From contig CANLEQ010000001.1 of the NCBI GenBank assembly GCA_947489705.1, positions 186,001-250,000 on the forward strand: a stretch of DNA of 64,000 nt, read 5' to 3'. This document shows, in pieces, positions 8,906 to 17,239 of the stretch. The position numbers and the translations under genes were made by a program. Source of the stretch: an uncultured Paracoccaceae bacterium (GTDB taxonomy: Bacteria > Pseudomonadota > Alphaproteobacteria > Rhodobacterales > Rhodobacteraceae). The first letter of the stretch is position 1, and every line of letters begins with the position of its first letter. The notes below the pieces were generated by a model. The model was given only the letters and a program-made list of their open reading frames with translations, had not been told where the DNA came from and made no database searches.

Positions 8906-9261
8906 TCGTCGACCTTCTCATCGCGGCGTGGCTGATCATCGGGGCGTTCTTCCTGGTCGTCGGGTCGGTGGGCCTGCTGAAGCTCGATTCGCCGATGAAA
9001 CGGCTGCACGCCCCCACCAAGGCATCGACGCTCGGGGTGGGCGCGCTGCTTCTGGCCTCGATGATCAACGCGTTCGCCTATCACGACGGATCGCTGCACG
9101 AAGTGCTGATCATGGCGTTCCTGTTCGTCACGGCGCCGATCTCCGCGCATCTCATCGCCAAGGTGAACATCCACCACGAGGCCACCGATCAGCCGCTCCC
9201 GACGCCGCCCAACGACGATGTCTGGGCGACGCAGGACAGGCCGGCCGACCGCTCGCTCTAG
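8902..9261 (+). CDS. mrpG: Mrp antiporter subunit G
   Basis: The last subunit, 119 residues, three membrane helices followed by a hydrophilic tail. LLKLDSPMKRLHAPTKASTLGVG is typical of MnhG/PhaG. It completes a full A(B)-C-D-E-F-G set, so the antiporter should be functional for alkali-cation homeostasis in a saline habitat. The next gene (phnE) converges with only five bases between stop codons, where CTAGCG-C-CGCTAG forms a small palindrome; no obvious terminator is present. Confidence 0.94.
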   Translation: MIVDLLIAAWLIIGAFFLVVGSVGLLKLDSPMKRLHAPTKASTLGVGALLLASMINAFAYHDGSLHEVLIMAFLFVTAPISAHLIAKVNIHHEATDQPLPTPPNDDVWATQDRPADRSL

Positions 9262-9266
9262 CGCCG

Positions 9267-10079
9267 CTAGATGAGCGCCTGCCTGACCTTTGCGGAGACC
9301 CATTCGCTGACGATCACGGTGCCGAGGATCAGCAGAAGGATAACCGTGACCTGCGACCAGGCGAGGGTGTTCATTGAGGCCTGCAGTTTCAGGCCGATCC
9401 CGCCCGCCCCCACGAGCCCGAGGATCGTGCTTTCGCGGATGTTGATGTCCCACCGGAAGACCGAGATCCCCCAGAAGGCCGGCAGGATCTGCGGCACGAT
9501 CCCGTAGCTGAGGGTCTGCGCGCCGCTCGCGCCGGTGGCCTCGATGGCCTCGATCTGGCGGCGGTCGGTCTCCTCGATCGCCTCGTAGAGCAGCTTGCCG
9601 ACGAACCCGATGGAGCGCAGCGCGATCGCGACGATCCCCGCCAGGAGCCCCGGCCCGATGATCGCGACGAGCAGAAGCGCCCAGATCAGCGAGTTGATCG
9701 AGCGCGACGCCACGATGATGAACAGCGCGACGGGACGAAGGATGGCGGGCGACGGCGACGTGTTGCGCGCGGCCGCGAAGGCCACCGGAACCGCCATGAT
9801 CACGCCGCCGATCGTGCCGAGCGTCGCGATGTTGATCGTGTCCCAGAGCGGCCCCATCAGTTCCGGAAGATAGCTCAGCCGCGGCGGGAACATCCGCGAT
9901 CCGATATCGGCCGCCTGCCGCGGCGCGTCCCAGACAAAGGCCCAGATCGTGCCTGCCGTCATCACCTGCCAGCACCAGACGAAGAGCGCGACGAGTGCCG
10001 CCCAGAACGCCCAGAGCATCAGGCGCGTCTTCGGCGTGCGGTGCGTCCAGACCTGGCTGTAATGGTCGATCTCGCTCAT
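9267..10079 (-). CDS. phnE: Phosphonate/phosphite-type ABC permease (second PhnE)
   Basis: A 270-residue inner-membrane permease with about six helices. The EAA loop is EETDRRQIEAIEATGASGAQ, the site that docks the ATPase, and GLVGAGGIGLKLQ near the end is common to PhnE proteins. It is the last gene of the phnD-phnC-phnE-phnE operon and overlaps the first phnE by four bases, so the two probably form a heterodimer. The start is ATG 10079. Confidence 0.92.
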   Translation of the reverse strand: MSEIDHYSQVWTHRTPKTRLMLWAFWAALVALFVWCWQVMTAGTIWAFVWDAPRQAADIGSRMFPPRLSYLPELMGPLWDTINIATLGTIGGVIMAVPVAFAAARNTSPSPAILRPVALFIIVASRSINSLIWALLLVAIIGPGLLAGIVAIALRSIGFVGKLLYEAIEETDRRQIEAIEATGASGAQTLSYGIVPQILPAFWGISVFRWDINIRESTILGLVGAGGIGLKLQASMNTLAWSQVTVILLLILGTVIVSEWVSAKVRQALI

Positions 10080-10879
10080 TGCAGGAACTTCCTGAGATAG
10101 CTCGAGCCGTATTCGGCGATCATCACGACCCCGATGATGATCAGCAGGATCGCCCCCGCGCTGTCGTATTCGTAGCGGTCGATGGCGGTGTTGAGCGTCG
10201 CGCCGATCCCGCCCGCGCCGACGATGCCGATCACCGCGCTCTCGCGAAAGTTGATGTCGAGCCGGTAGAGCGACAGGCCGATCAGGCGCGGCATGACCTG
10301 CGGCTGGACCGCGTAGTTGACGAGCTGCCCCCAGGAGGCGCCGGTCGCGCGCACCGCCTCGGCCTGGCGGGCGTCGATCTCCTCGATATCGTCGGCGAGC
10401 AGCTTGCCCAGGAACCCGATCGTGGCGAAGGCGAGCGTCAGGAACCCGGCAAAGGGGCCGAACCCGAACATCGCGACCAGAAAGATGGCGATGATGATCT
10501 CCTGCAACGACCTGCTGACCGCGATGATCGACCGGCAGACGTAATAGACCGGTCGCGGCGCGAGATTGCGCGCGGCACCGATGCCCAGAGGCACCGAAAG
10601 CGCGACGCCGAGGACGGTCGATGTGAGCGTCATCGTCAGGCTTTCGATCAGGCCCCGCAGGATGTCGTCCCAGCGGCTGACGAAATCGGGCTGCAGGAAC
10701 CCCATGACGAATCGCTGGCCGCGCTCCATGCCCGTCGCGACCCGGGCCCAGTCGACCTCGAGCGTTCCGATGGCGAGAACGAGGTAGATCGCGATCCCCA
10801 CCTGCAAGCCGATCCGGACCCGCCGGTCGGTCAGGATCTGCGGCGGACGGCGCCATGTCGACGGATAGCTGCCCTCCAT
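10076..10879 (-). CDS. phnE: Phosphonate/phosphite-type ABC permease (first PhnE)
   Basis: A 267-residue permease paralogous to the downstream gene. The EAA loop EEIDARQAEAVRATGASWGQ and the closing GIVGAGGIGATLN segment are visible. The N-terminal ~90 residues include a longer periplasmic region before the core domain, as in many PhnE proteins. The ATG at 10879 overlaps the phnC stop codon, indicating translational coupling. Confidence 0.92.
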   Translation of the reverse strand: MEGSYPSTWRRPPQILTDRRVRIGLQVGIAIYLVLAIGTLEVDWARVATGMERGQRFVMGFLQPDFVSRWDDILRGLIESLTMTLTSTVLGVALSVPLGIGAARNLAPRPVYYVCRSIIAVSRSLQEIIIAIFLVAMFGFGPFAGFLTLAFATIGFLGKLLADDIEEIDARQAEAVRATGASWGQLVNYAVQPQVMPRLIGLSLYRLDINFRESAVIGIVGAGGIGATLNTAIDRYEYDSAGAILLIIIGVVMIAEYGSSYLRKFLQ

Positions 10880-11700
10880 CAGGCGATCGCCTCCAGTCGC
10901 GCGCGCTGTTCGGTCTCGGCGGATTTCTGGTCCTCGTCGTCCTTGCGCATCGCGTCCCAATCTTCCGCACCATAGATCTCGGTTAGCACGGATTGCGTGA
11001 GCTGGTCGGGCGACCCGTCGAAGACGATGCGCCCAGCCCGCAGACCGACGATCCGCTGGACGAATTGCTGTGCGAGCGGCACGTCGTGGATGTTGACGAT
11101 GGCCGGCAGGTCGCGCTCGGCGCAGATCTCCGTCAGCAGGCGCATGATCTGGCGGCTGGTCTTGGGATCGAGGCTGGCGGTCGGTTCGTCCACCAGCAGC
11201 AATTCGGGATCCTGCGCAAGGGCGCGGGCGATGCCGACGCGCTGTCTCTGGCCGCCCGAAAGCGCATCGGCGCGCTTGTCGGCGTGGTCGATCAGGCCCA
11301 CCCGGTCGAGCAGGCGATAGGCGCGCTGCACGTCGGCGCCGGGATAGCGGCGCAGGAAACTGCGCCAGAACGACACGTATCCGAGCCGGCCTGACAGGAC
11401 GTTCTCCATCACGGTCAACCGCTCGACCAGCGCATATTCCTGAAAGATCATGCCAATGCGCCGCCGCTGCCGGCGCAACTCGCGCTTGCCGAGGGCGGCG
11501 AGATCGACATCGCCGAGCATCACCTTGCCCTTCGTGGGCTCGACGAGCCGGTTGATGCACCTGATCAGCGTGGACTTGCCGGCGCCAGACGGGCCGATCA
11601 GGCCGACGATCTGGCCCTTCGGCACCGACAGATCGACATCGCCCAAGGCGGTGTCGCCGGTCTTGTAGGTCTTCGACAGCCCTTCGAGTCTCAACATCAT
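10879..11700 (-). CDS. phnC: Phosphonate/phosphite-type ABC transporter ATPase
   Basis: A 273-residue ABC ATPase with Walker [10 protein letters not shown] (about 36-44), Q-loop [10 protein letters not shown], signature [15 protein letters not shown] and Walker [13 protein letters not shown]. It energises uptake through the two PhnE permeases. The start ATG at 11700 follows AGGAG by five bases; a second ATG lies directly after it. A terminator hairpin between phnD and phnC should reduce ATPase expression relative to the binding protein. No C-P lyase or phosphonatase genes are present, so the substrate among phosphonate, phosphite or similar compounds is open. Confidence 0.93.
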   Translation of the reverse strand: MMLRLEGLSKTYKTGDTALGDVDLSVPKGQIVGLIGPSGAGKSTLIRCINRLVEPTKGKVMLGDVDLAALGKRELRRQRRRIGMIFQEYALVERLTVMENVLSGRLGYVSFWRSFLRRYPGADVQRAYRLLDRVGLIDHADKRADALSGGQRQRVGIARALAQDPELLLVDEPTASLDPKTSRQIMRLLTEICAERDLPAIVNIHDVPLAQQFVQRIVGLRAGRIVFDGSPDQLTQSVLTEIYGAEDWDAMRKDDEDQKSAETEQRARLEAIA

Positions 11701-11712
11701 CGGATCTCCTGA

Positions 11713-11730
11713 TGTTTCGCGCGCGAAACA
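11713..11730. repeat. Perfect 18-bp palindrome between phnD and phnC
   Basis: TGTTTCGCGCGCGAAACA is fully self-complementary. Its inner 16 bases occur again at 45274-45289. Here it directly follows the T run of the phnD terminator and ends 12 bases before the phnC start, so it could be an operator for internal initiation or an RNA element. Confidence 0.6.
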
Positions 11731-11764
11731 AAAACGCATGGGCGGCACAATGGCCGCCCATGCG
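11730..11764 (-). terminator. Intrinsic terminator/attenuator after phnD
   Basis: Read on the minus strand, 11-base arms CGCATGGGCGG (11764-11754) and CCGCCCATGCG (11745-11735) enclose an 8-base loop and are followed at once by five T. It lies 21 bases after the phnD stop and before phnC, a position expected to give high binding protein and lower membrane-component expression. Confidence 0.85.
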
Positions 11765-11784
11765 CGATCTGTCACCCGTTCAGA

Positions 11785-12738
11785 TCAGTTGCACTCGTAA
11801 GTCACACCGTTCGCGTCGTCGATCGTGCGGATGACTTCCCACTCGTCCTGGAACGCGATTTCAATGAACTGCTCTTCGCCCGACTGGCTGAATTCCTGCG
11901 CCAGCCCGGAATTCTCCCAGTCGAAGCTGAAGAATGCCTCGTGGATCTTGTCCTGAAGCTCGGGCGTCAGGTTGTTGACGGTGCCATAGGCCGTGGTCGG
12001 GAAGGTCTGCGACGTGTAGATCGACACGATCTGGTCGTCGCTCACCACGTCACGCTCCAGCATCCGGTTCATGACCGAATTGGCGACGGCGGCGACGTCG
12101 TAATCCTGGTTGGCCACGCCCAGCACCGACGAATCATGAGCGCCGGAATAGGTCACCTCGAAATCCTCGCCCGCGGTCAGCCCGAATTCCGATTCCAGGA
12201 TCGCCGAGGGCGCCTTGTTGCCGGAATTCGAGGTCTCCGAGGTGAAGGCCATCGTCGCGCCCGCGATATCCTCGGGGCTTTGGACGGGCGATCCGGGATA
12301 GGTGATGATCTCCATCTCGTAGCCGAACGAGCCGTCCTCGGCCGCCATCATCGCGAAGGGCCGGAAGCCCGCGCAGGCCACGGCGAGCGGCGTGCCGCCC
12401 GTGTTGACGCCCGCCACGTGCAGGCGCCCGGCGCGCATCGCCTCGATCTGGGCGGCGTTGGACTGGACGGGGAAGAACTGGACGTCCTTGCCAGTGACTT
12501 CGGAGAGGTGTTCGAGAAAGCCTTCCCAGACGCCTTCGTAGACGGCCGGATCCTCGACGGGCGTGTAGGAAAAGATGAGCGTCGAGGGATCGATCAGCGC
12601 GCTCTCGTCGCCGGGAATGTCGGCGACGAGATCTCCGTCCTCGTCCGAGTAACGGTCGGCCAGCTGGAATTCCGCGTAGGCAGGCGCCGCCAGCGCAAGG
12701 GTCAAGATGCCAAGGGTCGCTGAGTATTTCGAGATCAT
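11785..12738 (-). CDS. phnD: Phosphonate/phosphite-type ABC substrate-binding protein
   Basis: A 317-residue periplasmic protein with a signal peptide ending near AAPAYA (about residue 22). The YTPVEDPAVYEGVWEGF start and the VNTGGTPLAVACAGFRPF and TSETSNSGNKAPS segments are typical of the PhnD group; TSxTSxSG binds the phosph(on)ate oxyanion. First gene of the operon. The ATG at 12738 was chosen because it gives a proper signal peptide and follows GGAGAGG; longer frames have no basis. A Pho-box-like repeat lies 45-62 bases upstream. Confidence 0.92.
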   Translation of the reverse strand: MISKYSATLGILTLALAAPAYAEFQLADRYSDEDGDLVADIPGDESALIDPSTLIFSYTPVEDPAVYEGVWEGFLEHLSEVTGKDVQFFPVQSNAAQIEAMRAGRLHVAGVNTGGTPLAVACAGFRPFAMMAAEDGSFGYEMEIITYPGSPVQSPEDIAGATMAFTSETSNSGNKAPSAILESEFGLTAGEDFEVTYSGAHDSSVLGVANQDYDVAAVANSVMNRMLERDVVSDDQIVSIYTSQTFPTTAYGTVNNLTPELQDKIHEAFFSFDWENSGLAQEFSQSGEEQFIEIAFQDEWEVIRTIDDANGVTYECN

Positions 12739-12782
12739 GTCGGTCCTCTCCGGTTTCGTCGCCCGCTTCATGCAGGAAGTTT

Positions 12783-12800
12783 GTAACGCCAGCGTGACGC
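12783..12800 (-). promoter_or_regulatory. Candidate Pho box for phnDCEE
   Basis: On the minus strand GCGTCAC-GCTG-GCGTTAC gives two 7-base direct repeats with a 4-base spacer, the geometry of PhoB sites (consensus CTGTCAT-N4-CTGTCAT). Matches are partial, mainly the GT-A core. The location before a phosphorus transporter supports phosphate-starvation control. Confidence 0.45.
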
Positions 12801-12847
12801 CTCGCGCCGCTTTCGTCACCAAAAAACCTGGAAGATCGACGTGCCCC

Positions 12848-12880
12848 CCCCCCCCCGGCCCCGGATTGGCCGGGGGGGGG
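12848..12880 (-). terminator. GC-rich hairpin after uxuB
   Basis: Nine C plus GGCC pair with GGCC plus nine G around a 7-base loop, six bases beyond the uxuB stop. The C tract itself is 13 long (12844-12856). There is no immediate T run on the minus strand, so it may act as a transcript-end stabiliser or a weak terminator. Confidence 0.55.
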
Positions 12881-12885
12881 TCGGT

Positions 12886-14358
12886 TCAGCCTCTACGCGC
12901 TTCTTGCCCGATGGTCGCTGCGGCCCCCGCGGAGACGAAGAGCGACAGGCATTCCGCGACCGCCTCGCGGAACGGCACGTGATCGCGCAATTCCTGCGGT
13001 ACGAGGCGCGGCAGATCGAGAAGCGTCTCCGCGATGGCCCGGGGATCTTCGACCCCTTCGAGCGCCGCGCGAATCTCGTCCTCGCGCGGATCGCGAAGCG
13101 CATATTCTTCGCCCTCTTCCGTCCGTCCGGTGCAATAGCGCATCCATGCGGCGGTGGCGAAGGCGAACGGGCGCAGATCCTGGCCCGCGGCCAGCGCGTC
13201 GCGGGCCGGCGCGAAGATCCTCTGGGGCAGCTTTTCCGTGCCGTCCATGGCGATCTGGTAGGTTTCGTGACCGAGATGCGGATTCTCGAACCGCGCGGCC
13301 AGATCCTCGGCGTAGGTCGCGAAATCGACCCCCTCCAACGGCGCCAGCGTGGCGGCGGCCGCCTTCAGATGACGACGCACGAGGGCGGCGAGATCACCGT
13401 CCGCCATCACGTCGCGGACGTATTTGTGCCCGCCCACGAAGCCGGCATAGGCCAGCATTGAATGCGCACCGTTCAGCATCCGAAGCTTCATGTGCTCGTA
13501 GGGCGCGACATCGTCGACGAGCAACGCGCCGGCACGGTCCCAGGCCGGGCGGCCCTGCGGAAACCGGTCCTCGATCACCCATTGCCGGAACCGCTCGGCG
13601 CGGATAGGGGCGTGGTCCTCGCAGCCGATCATCTCGCGCACCTCGTCGAGCAGCTCGGACGTGGCGGCCGGCGTGATTCGGTCGACCATGGACGAGGGAA
13701 AGGCCACGTTCTCGGCGATCCAGTCGCGCAATTCGGGCGCGGTTCGCCCCCCGAAATCGAGGATCAGCCCGCGCACCAGCGCGCCGTTCTCGGGCAGGTT
13801 GTCGCAGCAAAGGATCGTGAAGGGCGGCGTTCCCGCGTCGCGTCTCTGCCGCAGGGCCAGGGTAAGAAGGCCCGCCACACCCTGGGGATCGTCGGGATGG
13901 GCGAGGTCGTGCGCGATCGCGGGATGGTCCGGATCGACCCCGCCGGTATCGCGGTCGATCCCGTATCCCTTTTCGGTCACCGTCAGCGTCACGATGCGGG
14001 TCCCGGGTGCGGCCAGTGCCGCGCGCACGCGTTCGGCGTCGCCATGCGCGAAGGACGAAAGACTGCCCACGCTGCCGATGACGCGCGCCGAAACGCCGGT
14101 CGCATCGGCCTCGACGAGAGTATAGAGCCCGTCCTGCGGGCGGAGCGCGTCGACCGCCTCGGACGAGCGCAGGCTGACACCGTGGATGCGCCAGTCGCCG
14201 CCCTCCGCGGCCAGCGCGTCGTCGGTGTAAAGCGCCTGATGCGCCTTGTGGAACGCGCCGAATCCCAGATGCACGATGCCTTCCTCGAGGGTATCGCGAT
14301 CGTAGGCGGGTGCCTCGACGCCCTCGCGCAACTTCGTGTCGTTTCCCAGTCGTGTCAT
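12886..14358 (-). CDS. uxuB: Fructuronate reductase (mannitol dehydrogenase family)
   Basis: A 490-residue polyol-specific long-chain dehydrogenase. GFGAFHKAHQALY near residue 32 belongs to the NAD-binding part, and KLRMLNGAHS gives the catalytic Lys291, Asn296 and His299 of the family. Mannitol 2-dehydrogenases and fructuronate reductases are close, but the four-base overlap with uxuA upstream makes D-fructuronate to D-mannonate reduction with NADH the most likely reaction. Length agrees with E. coli UxuB (486). The start is ATG 14358, overlapping the uxuA stop. Confidence 0.88.
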   Translation of the reverse strand: MTRLGNDTKLREGVEAPAYDRDTLEEGIVHLGFGAFHKAHQALYTDDALAAEGGDWRIHGVSLRSSEAVDALRPQDGLYTLVEADATGVSARVIGSVGSLSSFAHGDAERVRAALAAPGTRIVTLTVTEKGYGIDRDTGGVDPDHPAIAHDLAHPDDPQGVAGLLTLALRQRRDAGTPPFTILCCDNLPENGALVRGLILDFGGRTAPELRDWIAENVAFPSSMVDRITPAATSELLDEVREMIGCEDHAPIRAERFRQWVIEDRFPQGRPAWDRAGALLVDDVAPYEHMKLRMLNGAHSMLAYAGFVGGHKYVRDVMADGDLAALVRRHLKAAAATLAPLEGVDFATYAEDLAARFENPHLGHETYQIAMDGTEKLPQRIFAPARDALAAGQDLRPFAFATAAWMRYCTGRTEEGEEYALRDPREDEIRAALEGVEDPRAIAETLLDLPRLVPQELRDHVPFREAVAECLSLFVSAGAAATIGQEARRG

Positions 14359-15566
14359 CGTGTCACCTCCGCATGCGACAAGGCGGCCGCGATACCGCGC
14401 AATTCGGCCAGCCCCTTCAGCCGTCCGATTGCGGGATAGCCGGGCTGCGCCTTGCGGGCCTGGTCGTCGAGGATGTCCTGCCCGTGATCGGGGCGGAACG
14501 GGATCGAATGGTCGTCGCGCCCGGCCTCGCGGCGTCGCGCCTCCTCGCGAAGGACGGCGGCGATGACGGCGACCATGTCGGTATCCCCGCCCAGGTGCTC
14601 CGCCTCGTGGAACGATCCGCGCACGGCGTCGCTTTCGCGGGTGACGTTCCTGAGATGCAGGAAATGAATGCGATCGCCGAGCCGGTCGATCATCCCGGGC
14701 AGGTCGTTGTCGGCGCGCGCCCCGAGCGATCCGGTGCAGAACGTGATGCCCGAAGCCCGGCTCGGGACCGCCTGCATCACGCGGGCGTAATCCTCTTCGG
14801 TCGACATGATGCGCGGCAGGCCCAGAAGCGGGAAGGGCGGATCGTCGGGATGACAGCAGAGCCGCATTCCCAGTTCCTCGGCCACCGGAGTCACGGCTTC
14901 GAGAAAGGCTATGAGGTTGGCGCGCAGATCCTCCGCAGAAATCTCCGCATAGACGCCAAGCTGCGTCCGCACGTCGGAAAGGGTGAAGCTCTCGGCGGCA
15001 CCCGGCAGGCCGAAGACGACGTTGCGGGCGAGCCCCTCGCGCCTGTCTGCATCCATCGCCTCGAACCGGGTGCGCGCCTCGCGGCGCAGCGCCTCGTCGT
15101 AATCCGCCTCGGCCCCGTCGCGCTCCAGCACGAAGAGGTCGAAGGCCGCGAAGTCGGTCAGATCGAAGCGCATGCAGGTCGCCCCGGTCGCCACTTCATG
15201 GGCGAGATCGGTGCGCGTCCAGTCGAGAACCGGCATGAAATTGTAGCACACGGTCGAGATGCCGGCATCCGCAAGGTGGCGCAGGCTCTCTGTCCAGGCG
15301 TCGATATGGGCCTGCCAGTTGCCGCTGCGGGTCTTGATGTCCTCGGAGACGGGAAGGCTTTCGACCACCTCCCAGACGAGGCCGGAGGGGCGCCCGTCGC
15401 CCCGTCGGGCCACCTCGCCTTGTCGCCTGGCGATCTCGTCGGCCGTCCACACGGTTCCGGTCGGCACGTGGTGCAGCGCGGTTACCACGCCCTCGACCCC
15501 GGCCTGGAGCATGTCGGATATTCCGACCAGATCCCCCGGCCCGAACCATCGCCAAGTCCTGCGCAT
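14355..15566 (-). CDS. uxuA: Mannonate dehydratase
   Basis: A 403-residue enzyme that dehydrates D-mannonate to 2-keto-3-deoxy-D-gluconate. The start MRRTWRWFGPGD aligns with the E. coli UxuA start, and GVVTALHHVPTG, VCYNFMPVLDWTRTDL, CCHPDDPPFPLLGLPRI and HFLHLRN are family landmarks holding the metal-binding His and Asp. I chose ATG 15566 for the homology and for a GGGGGA sequence about nine bases upstream; ATG 15575 is also possible. First gene of uxuAB. A motif shared with the TRAP-uxaC promoter lies about 66 bases upstream. Confidence 0.92.
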   Translation of the reverse strand: MRRTWRWFGPGDLVGISDMLQAGVEGVVTALHHVPTGTVWTADEIARRQGEVARRGDGRPSGLVWEVVESLPVSEDIKTRSGNWQAHIDAWTESLRHLADAGISTVCYNFMPVLDWTRTDLAHEVATGATCMRFDLTDFAAFDLFVLERDGAEADYDEALRREARTRFEAMDADRREGLARNVVFGLPGAAESFTLSDVRTQLGVYAEISAEDLRANLIAFLEAVTPVAEELGMRLCCHPDDPPFPLLGLPRIMSTEEDYARVMQAVPSRASGITFCTGSLGARADNDLPGMIDRLGDRIHFLHLRNVTRESDAVRGSFHEAEHLGGDTDMVAVIAAVLREEARRREAGRDDHSIPFRPDHGQDILDDQARKAQPGYPAIGRLKGLAELRGIAAALSHAEVTR

Positions 15567-15630
15567 ATCCCTCATTCCCCCTTCTGGGCCGTTTCCGCCG
15601 CGCGGCACGGCCGGTGCCTGTCCTGTCACC

Positions 15631-15645
15631 TACTAGTATGTCAGT
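15631..15645. promoter_or_regulatory. Candidate GntR-family operator for uxuAB
   Basis: TACTAGTATGTCAG contains the octamer ACTAGTAT; its reverse complement ATACTAGT recurs at 25949-25956 in the promoter of the TRAP-uxaC-gntR operon. The TAGTATGTCA part resembles the T-N-GT-NN-AC-N-A pattern of FadR-type GntR sites, imperfectly. It sits between divergent uxuA and modA. Confidence 0.5.
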
Positions 15646-15720
15646 TCCGCGGCGACCGGCAAGGGCCGGCGGCCATCGGCGGCGGTCAGATTGCGCTTGC
15701 GCCCCGAAGCCGGGCACTGC

Positions 15721-15743
15721 GATATGATCCCTTCGGGCATATC
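15721..15743. promoter_or_regulatory. Candidate ModE-type site upstream of modA
   Basis: GATATG and CATATC arms 11 bases apart, 20 bases before the modA start codon. ModE/Mop boxes are inverted repeats with CGATAT/ATATCG-like halves, so this could be molybdate-responsive repression. No modE gene is in the window. Confidence 0.35.
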
Positions 15744-15762
15744 ACCATCGAAAGGTCGCGCG

Positions 15763-16536
15763 ATGACAGATCGGCACTCCGCGCTCGGCTGGCCGGTCCT
15801 TCTCGCCGTGGCGCTCCTTGCGGCGCCGGTGCGGGCGGAAGACGTCACCGTCTTCGCCGCGGCCAGCCTCACCGATGCCATGACCGAGATCGAACCGCTG
15901 TTCGAGGATGCCGGCCCGCACGATCTGACCGTGGTGCTGGCCGGATCATCGGTCCTCGCGCGACAGATCCAGGCGGGCGCACCGGCCGATATCTTCCTCT
16001 CGGCCAATCCCGACTGGATGGATGTGCTTCAGGATGACGGGCTGATCGCGAAGGGAACGCGCCGCGACCTGCTGGGCAACCGGCTCGTCCTCGTGGCGCA
16101 CGATCCCGACGTTCCGCCGATCGAGATCGGGCCGGAGACGGATCTTGGCGCACTTCTGGGCGGGGGACGGCTCGCCATGGCGTTGGTCGATGCGGTGCCG
16201 GCCGGCCTCTACGGCAAGGCGGCGTTGCAGGCGCTCGGGCTCTGGAGCGGGATCGAGGCGCAGGTGGTGCAATCCGACAATGTCCGGGCCGCCCTGGCCC
16301 TCGTCGCGACCGGCGAGGCGCCGCTCGGGATCGTCTATGCCACCGATGCCGAAGCGCAGCCGAGGGTGACGGTCGCGGGGACCTTCCCGGCCGAAAGCCA
16401 CCCGCCGATTGTCTATCCGGTGGCGGCGATCGCGGGCCGTGCGGGGCCGGCCGAAGCGGCGTTCCTCGATTTCCTGGCGACCGACGACGCCCGCGCGGCG
16501 TTCGAGCGACAGGGTTTCTCCGTGATGACCGATTGA
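15763..16536 (+). CDS. modA: Molybdate ABC transporter substrate-binding protein
   Basis: A 257-residue periplasmic protein with signal peptide (cleavage near APVRAED). VFAAASLTDAM and VVLAGSSVLARQIQAGAPADIFLSA are the classical ModA segments, whose Ser residues bind the oxyanion; the VPAGLYGK and YATDAE segments complete the site. The ATG at 15763 follows AAAGG by seven bases. First gene of modABC; it supplies molybdenum for molybdoenzymes. Confidence 0.94.
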   Translation: MTDRHSALGWPVLLAVALLAAPVRAEDVTVFAAASLTDAMTEIEPLFEDAGPHDLTVVLAGSSVLARQIQAGAPADIFLSANPDWMDVLQDDGLIAKGTRRDLLGNRLVLVAHDPDVPPIEIGPETDLGALLGGGRLAMALVDAVPAGLYGKAALQALGLWSGIEAQVVQSDNVRAALALVATGEAPLGIVYATDAEAQPRVTVAGTFPAESHPPIVYPVAAIAGRAGPAEAAFLDFLATDDARAAFERQGFSVMTD

Positions 16537-16540
16537 CGGG

Positions 16541-17239
16541 ATGACGGACTGGCTCGGCCCCGAGGAATGGCGCGCGGTCGCCCTGTCGCTCAAGGTCTCG
16601 TTCTGGGCGGTCCTGCTCAGCCTGCCGCCCGGCATCTTCATCGCCTATGCGCTCGCGCGCTGGTCCTTTCCGGGCAAGCAGATCGTCAACGGCCTCGTGC
16701 ATCTGCCGCTGATCCTACCGCCGGTGGTGACGGGCTATGTGCTCCTGCTGACCTTCGGGACGCGCGGACCCGTGGGAAGCCTCCTGGCCGAGATCGGCGT
16801 GGTGCTGGCCTTTCGCTGGACCGGGGCGGCGCTCGCCGCCGCCATCATGGCCTTTCCCCTGATGGTGCGGGCCATCCGCCTGTCGATCGAAGCGGTGGAT
16901 CCAAAGCTCGAAGAGGCGGGTGCGACGCTCGGGGCCGGGCCGCTGTGGGTGTTCGGAACGGTCACCTTGCCGATCATCGCGCCCGGTATCATCGCGGGCG
17001 CGATCCTCGCCTTCGCCAAGGCGATGGGCGAGTTCGGGGCCACCATCACATTCGTCTCCAACATTCCCGGCGAGACGCGAACCATCCCCACGGCGATCTA
17101 TGCCTTCCTCCAGGTGCCGGGCGGCGAGGCGTCGGCGATCAAACTGGTCATCGTTTCCGTCGTGGTGGCGATGGGTGCGCTGCTGCTGTCGGAGGTGATC
17201 GGACGCCGCGTGGCGGCGCGGCTGGGCGGTCCGGGATGA
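16541..17239 (+). CDS. modB: Molybdate ABC transporter permease
   Basis: A 232-residue permease with five membrane helices. The LPLILPPVVTGYVLLL segment and the EAA loop EEAGATLGAGPLWVFGTVTLP are typical of ModB, as is the closing MGEFGATITFVSNIPGETRT. It begins four bases after modA and its stop overlaps the modC start. Confidence 0.94.
   Translation: MTDWLGPEEWRAVALSLKVSFWAVLLSLPPGIFIAYALARWSFPGKQIVNGLVHLPLILPPVVTGYVLLLTFGTRGPVGSLLAEIGVVLAFRWTGAALAAAIMAFPLMVRAIRLSIEAVDPKLEEAGATLGAGPLWVFGTVTLPIIAPGIIAGAILAFAKAMGEFGATITFVSNIPGETRTIPTAIYAFLQVPGGEASAIKLVIVSVVVAMGALLLSEVIGRRVAARLGGPG

Noticed and set aside
12844-12880. Poly-C tract as a phase-variation site
   Set aside because: It lies after the uxuB stop, outside any coding start or promoter spacing, and forms the arm of a hairpin.
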